Assembly: GCA_027577415.1 (NCBI GenBank)
Contig: JANBQS010000960.1
Coordinates: 1 to 10,024, forward strand
Direction: 5' to 3'
From: Coemansia sp. RSA 922
Lineage: Eukaryota; Kickxellomycota; Kickxellomycetes; Kickxellales; Kickxellaceae
Length of the DNA: 10,024 nt
A program made the position numbers and the translations under genes. A model generated the notes under the pieces. That model was not told the origin of the DNA, searched no databases, and saw only the letters and a program-made list of their open reading frames with translations. Positions within the stretch are counted from its first letter, which is position 1. Each line of letters opens with the position of its first letter. Shown piece after piece: positions 7,628-10,024 of this stretch.

Positions 7628-7699
7628 TCTCTGTTTGTATAGTGGCTAGTACGTCAGCCTGTCACGCTGGAGACCCGGGTTCAATTCCCGGACAGAGAG
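7628..7699 (+). tRNA. tRNA-Asp (GTC)
   Basis: A complete 72-base cloverleaf. Acceptor stem TCTCTGT/ACAGAGA with discriminator G. D stem GTAT/GTAC. Anticodon stem TCAGC/GCTGG with loop CTGTCAC, so the anticodon is GTC (Asp GAC/GAU). Variable loop AGAC. T stem CCGGG/CCCGG with loop TTCAATT. The B box GGTTCAATTCC is at 7678-7688. No intron, and CCA is not encoded, as expected for a eukaryote. The copy on the opposite strand at 9098-9169 is identical across all 72 bases and points toward this one. The first T run after it is only TTTT (7707-7710), with TTTTTTTT following at 7748-7755. Confidence 0.96.
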
Positions 7700-7706
7700 C
7701 ACTTCC

Positions 7707-7710
7707 TTTT
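7707..7710 (+). terminator. Weak Pol III terminator (T4) of the left tRNA-Asp
   Basis: TTTT lies 8 bases after the tRNA. The mirrored position in the other copy is TTTTT because of the single 3'-flank mismatch (C here, T there, at 7706). Yeast-type Pol III usually wants five or more T, so this run may leak. Confidence 0.5.
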
Positions 7711-7747
7711 GCTCTTTCTCGCCCAACCTGGGCTGGAGTGATCATCA

Positions 7748-7755
7748 TTTTTTTT
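7748..7755 (+). terminator. Backup T8 run after the left tRNA-Asp
   Basis: Eight T follow immediately after the left repeat arm, 49 bases past the tRNA. They would stop Pol III that reads through the TTTT at 7707-7710. The right copy has no equivalent run beyond its arm. Confidence 0.4.
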
Positions 7756-7770
7756 CGATTTGGCATATAG

Positions 7771-7793
7771 TGTTGGTGGTCAGACCAGCAACA
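7771..7793. repeat. Near-perfect 23-base palindrome at the LTR 5' end
   Basis: TGTTGGTGGTC (7771-7781) and GACCAGCAACA (7783-7793) pair at 10 of 11 positions around a single A. It begins exactly at the proposed element start, which supports that boundary. Confidence 0.55.
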
Positions 7794-7814
7794 CAGCCGC
7801 AGGTACGGCGGCTG
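7794..7814. repeat. Second hairpin, CAGCCGC/GCGGCTG
   Basis: CAGCCGC at 7794-7800 pairs perfectly with GCGGCTG at 7808-7814 over a 7-base loop. It directly adjoins the terminal palindrome. Confidence 0.5.
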
Positions 7815-7895
7815 CAAGCAACTTCCTCGAACCAATGCCTGAGCCGACCAAGCAGAGGCAGTCCTCGGAATATCGCGCAGTTCCACAAACCATCA

Positions 7896-7924
7896 CACAT
7901 GGGAGCAATGATACTATCCATGTG
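7896..7924. repeat. Third hairpin, CACATGG/CCATGTG
   Basis: CACATGG at 7896-7902 pairs perfectly with CCATGTG at 7918-7924 over a 15-base loop, within the presumed U3 part of the LTR. Each arm is E-box-like. Confidence 0.4.
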
Positions 7925-8094
7925 AAAAAGCCAACATCCAAGATCGAACCTCGACCAGCATGTGAAACTGCAACCTGCTGACAAGCTGGCCAAGCTCGGG
8001 GGCTGACAAAGTCTTCCCGAACTGCCATAACAACATACACACAAATTGACCTGACAACCGGCAAGAGCAGGATATGCTTCAGGCTGGCAATACC

Positions 8095-8102
8095 TATAAA
8101 AG
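8095..8102 (+). promoter_or_regulatory. TATA box of the probable LTR
   Basis: TATAAAAG, followed about 25-30 bases later by a CA-rich stretch where transcription of an LTR would start. It is the best TATA match in the interval between the repeat arms. Confidence 0.4.
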
Positions 8103-8287
8103 GTGCCTCGACCAGACCCCAAGAACAAGACAGACCAAGCGACTCTTTGACAAGATAGATCTTCCCAGTATTTTCCAATAGACTCTCTTGCCTGCCTTGT
8201 TCTTTTGTCTCTCTTGATTTCTAGATCTTTACCTTTTTCCCCGCATGCCTTTCCATGCTACTAGTTGTTTGTCTGTCGACATCCACA

Positions 8288-9049
8288 ATAGGCCAATGGC
8301 AACAGCTATTTTGTCAAAAGTAATAATTTAGCTTTTCTCTTTCTAAAATTATTAAATGGGGCATCGCTTTGGCTGTGTTTCCTGCTTATATACTCTTGGA
8401 GTGTGATTCAGATCCTAGGAAGATGATTTAAGCACATAGTCCCACTTGAAAAAGTGCATTGACCATATAACTTATTATGTTTACCACCGTGTAAGAATCC
8501 GATACTGCAACATATTATACCTCTATTTGATTCAATGCCATCAGATACTCCTGTCAAGGCAGTTGATTGATATCATTATAAGCATCTATCAATCATGCTG
8601 CTCAATTTTGGTGATTCGCACAACATCAACAAGAGTGACAGCCTCTATTACAACTTTCATATAAATATGTGGACTAAGACGAGCATTGGCATAGCTGACA
8701 TTCGCTGTCTACAAGCATTTGCTACCTACTATTGTTTTTTTTTGGACCACATACTATAATGCTGAATCACATTTACAGCGACCCAGAGGGCCTCAACACA
8801 GAGGTTTTCTGTTACTGGTGTTTCAAGCACTTTCAAGGGTCAGCTGCCTTCACAGCTCACAGTAAAAAGAGCCTATGCACCTGACATTCGTGAGGACGGC
8901 TGGGTTAAAACATACCTGTCATCTTGTAGATAGATGTTAAAGCGGAATCTTCAATTGTGAAGCTAATAATCTAATAGCAAACAAGTTCTCCATTATACCC
9001 CAATCCTATTTTGGCAGTTCCTAAGAAAAATAATATTTTGTTGAAAAGT
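8288..9049. other. AT-rich spacer inside the inverted repeat
   Basis: About 760 bases between the probable LTR and the right repeat arm. I see no convincing ORF; one short open stretch around 8446-8664 lacks an ATG start and looks random. Small hairpins occur, for example CACTT-GAAA-AAGTG at 8443-8456 and AGCTG/CAGCT near 8842-8857. No second LTR, integrase or tRNA is recognised. Confidence 0.5.
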
Positions 9050-9086
9050 TGATGATCACTCCAGCCCAGGTTGGGCGAGAAAGAGC

Positions 9087-9091
9087 AAAAA
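9087..9091 (-). terminator. Pol III terminator (T5) of the right tRNA-Asp
   Basis: On the minus strand TTTTT lies 6 bases after the tRNA 3' end. One base change relative to the left copy lengthens the run from four to five T. Confidence 0.5.
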
Positions 9092-9097
9092 GAAGTG

Positions 9098-9169
9098 CTC
9101 TCTGTCCGGGAATTGAACCCGGGTCTCCAGCGTGACAGGCTGACGTACTAGCCACTATACAAACAGAGA
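9098..9169 (-). tRNA. tRNA-Asp (GTC), second copy
   Basis: Identical over 72 bases to the tRNA at 7628-7699, on the opposite strand. It therefore has the same GTC anticodon, cloverleaf and internal A/B boxes, no intron and no encoded CCA. Transcription runs leftward, toward the other copy, so the pair is convergent with 1398 bases between their 3' ends. Confidence 0.96.
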
Positions 9170-9315
9170 TATCGCATTATCGCAAGACGACAAGCTAAAT
9201 TGCCAACTTTTTCTACTGTCCTCTAAGCGAGTAATTATACCTATACCGCTTTCTATGTAAAAAAGTGTTTGCGCCTGTTACATTGTCACTTGAGACTTTT
9301 GCACTAGCCTTTTCC

Positions 9316-9691
9316 TCTACTCAAGGCGAAACCCTTCCTTTTATTACCACCATTTGCTGGCGACTAACGAGTGCTATATCCTTGATACAGGGTAATTGAG
9401 TCTATTATAAAGCTGTCTTGCTGAAACCCACCTCTAACTTCATAAATTTGTTTTCTTGCTAGTATATCCCTAGTATTGATATATAATGTACATAATTAAA
9501 TGGACATAATATAATACATTTTTTTCTGCGGTTTTACTGATAGTATTACTGTTGTTGACCTACTAGCTCTAAAGAAATTAGAAAGAGTATATTTCGAATA
9601 TATTCATTAGTTTTAATTTAATGACGGCTGTTGAAAAGTATACGTTTAAACCGTGCCACATGTCGTGAACTAGTTAACTGCGTGCAACATA
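9316..9691. other. AT-rich intergenic stretch
   Basis: About 375 bases between the right repeat arm and the partial minus-strand ORF. It is strongly AT-rich between about 9420 and 9640 (TATATAATGTACATAATTAAA-like). I see no gene, tRNA or clear repeat. It should include the 3' end of the gene entering from the right. Confidence 0.5.
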
Positions 9692-10024
9692 TTATTGAGT
9701 GCCATTCCAACATACTTTCTCAATTTTATCCTTATAAGGCTTATACATTGGCCACTCCAGAATTTTCTTTCGCATTTTCTTAGATAGAATAAGGGCATTA
9801 GAGCAGTCAATATCAAGAAGCATGGGACCTACGCATATAACTAAGAAGCAATAATGAACCATGCGGCTCGCCATATTGTCATTATATTTAGGATAATCTG
9901 ATTTGCTACAGTGGATACTGGCAAATTTTAAATTTGGTGCCAGACACATGTTAGAAGGGTAAAGATACTCTACAACCTCTGCACTAAACACTTGTTCTAT
10001 ACTGTCACCAGCTGGATTAATGTC
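9692..10024 (-). CDS. Partial unrecognised protein, C-terminal 110 residues
   Basis: The frame is open from the right window edge to a TAA at 9692-9694, so the start lies outside. Visible features are a Cys/Tyr-containing middle (NMCLAPNLKFASIHCSK), a hydrophobic segment HYCFLVICVGPMLLDI that could be a buried strand or helix, and a basic C-terminus (SKKMRKKILEWPMYKPYKDK, then IEKV). No ATG-initiated shorter form is preferred; the nearest upstream alternative is GTG. The composition is AT-rich like the orphan gene at 6670-7098. I do not recognise a family. It could be a normal gene end, a transposon-derived fragment or a pseudogene. Confidence 0.45.
   Translation of the reverse strand, partial: DINPAGDSIEQVFSAEVVEYLYPSNMCLAPNLKFASIHCSKSDYPKYNDNMASRMVHYCFLVICVGPMLLDIDCSNALILSKKMRKKILEWPMYKPYKDKIEKVCWNGTQ

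Larger units (their letters stand above)
7482..7747. repeat. Left arm of 266-bp inverted repeat carrying tRNA-Asp
   Basis: Reverse-complementing 9050-9315 and aligning it here without gaps gives 262 of 266 identical bases (position sum 16797 throughout). Mismatches are at 7488, 7496, 7499 and 7706. The arm contains about 146 bases of tRNA 5' flank, the 72-base tRNA and 48 bases of 3' flank. Similarity stops abruptly at 7747/9050, on the left copy just before a run of eight T. Confidence 0.95.
7771..8287 (+). mobile_element. Probable solo LTR of a retrotransposon
   Basis: A 517-base stretch begins TGTTGGTG and ends CATCCACA. Its ends are imperfect inverted repeats of TG...CA type, and it is flanked on both sides by ATAG (7767-7770 and 8288-8291), a possible 4-base target duplication. 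Inside are several hairpins in the first 160 bases, a TATA box TATAAAAG at 8095-8102 and a pyrimidine-rich 3' part (about 8165-8280), matching a U3-R-U5 order. No gag/pol, primer-binding site or polypurine tract follows, so it would be a solo LTR left by recombination. Its 5' end is 72 bases past the 3' end of a tRNA gene, a favoured neighbourhood for several fungal LTR elements. The family is not identified, and the right boundary rests on a short duplication. Confidence 0.45.
9050..9315. repeat. Right arm of 266-bp inverted repeat carrying tRNA-Asp
   Basis: Reverse complement of 7482-7747 with four mismatches and no indels. The spacer between the arms is 1302 bases. The 5' flank of this tRNA is conserved for about 146 bases, far beyond what tRNA function needs, so the arms are a duplication or have been kept alike by gene conversion. 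Confidence 0.95.

Noticed and set aside
7745..8178. Overlapping short frames on both strands within the LTR-like element (72-132 codons)
   Set aside because: None has a recognisable domain. They overlap each other and the TATA box and hairpins, and one runs back toward the tRNA flank.
8446..8664. 72-codon + strand frame with a TTG start
   Set aside because: No ATG at the start, Ile/Tyr-rich from AT-rich DNA, and no family resemblance.
7760..8694. TTGGCATATAG (7760-7770) and TTGGCATAG (8686-8694) as flanking duplications of a larger insertion
   Set aside because: They differ by two bases in length, and no CA-type end lies just before the right copy; the ATAG pair at 7767 and 8288 fits better.
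7285..8801. CTCAACACAG at 7285-7294 and 8792-8801, each preceded by TACAGC
   Set aside because: The spacers differ (9 versus 12 bases) and the 7256-7277 stem is not repeated at the second site; likely coincidence.
8506..9695. 13-base direct repeat TGCAACATATTAT at 8506-8518 and 9683-9695
   Set aside because: Low-complexity AT-rich context and no similarity on either side; chance is adequate.

Overview
The window reads as nuclear DNA of a fungus. It has intron-free genes with short AT-rich gaps, a fungal-type vacuolar amino acid transporter, a TBC1D5-type RabGAP, AATAAA-like poly(A) signals and Pol III tRNA genes with internal promoters. My best guess is an early-diverging lineage such as Kickxellomycotina (Coemansia-like), because of the intron-poor style and the degenerate leucine-rich protein at the left edge. 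That placement is inference.

Layout: (1) Bases 2-1462 (+) are the 3' part of a leucine-rich-repeat-like, F-box-associated-type protein whose start lies left of the window. (2) Bases 1463-1936 are an AT-rich gap with poly(A) signals, a hairpin and one doubtful short minus-strand ORF. (3) Bases 1937-4063 (-) encode an Avt3/Avt4-type vacuolar amino acid transporter with 11 membrane segments. (4) Bases 4064-4200 are a compact 137-base promoter/3'-end region carrying a CACGTG E-box next to a GTCACATGAC site. (5) Bases 4201-6153 (-) encode a TBC1D5-like RabGAP with both catalytic fingers intact. (6) Bases 6154-6669 are a divergent promoter region. (7) Bases 6670-7098 (+) are a 142-residue orphan gene, much more AT-rich than genes 3 and 5. 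(8) Bases 7099-9691 are gene-poor. A 266-bp inverted repeat (7482-7747 and 9050-9315, four mismatches) carries two convergent, sequence-identical tRNA-Asp(GTC) genes. Between the arms lies a probable solo LTR (7771-8287). (9) Bases 9692-10024 (-) are the C-terminal end of an unrecognised protein entering from the right.

The two central genes both point to the vacuole/late endosome: a RabGAP of the retromer/Rab7 type and an amino acid exporter, head-to-tail on one strand. The right half looks like an accessory, rearranging region built round a duplicated tRNA gene and a retrotransposon scar. No CRISPR-like, viral or gene-cluster system was seen. The most notable structure is the tRNA-Asp inverted repeat.
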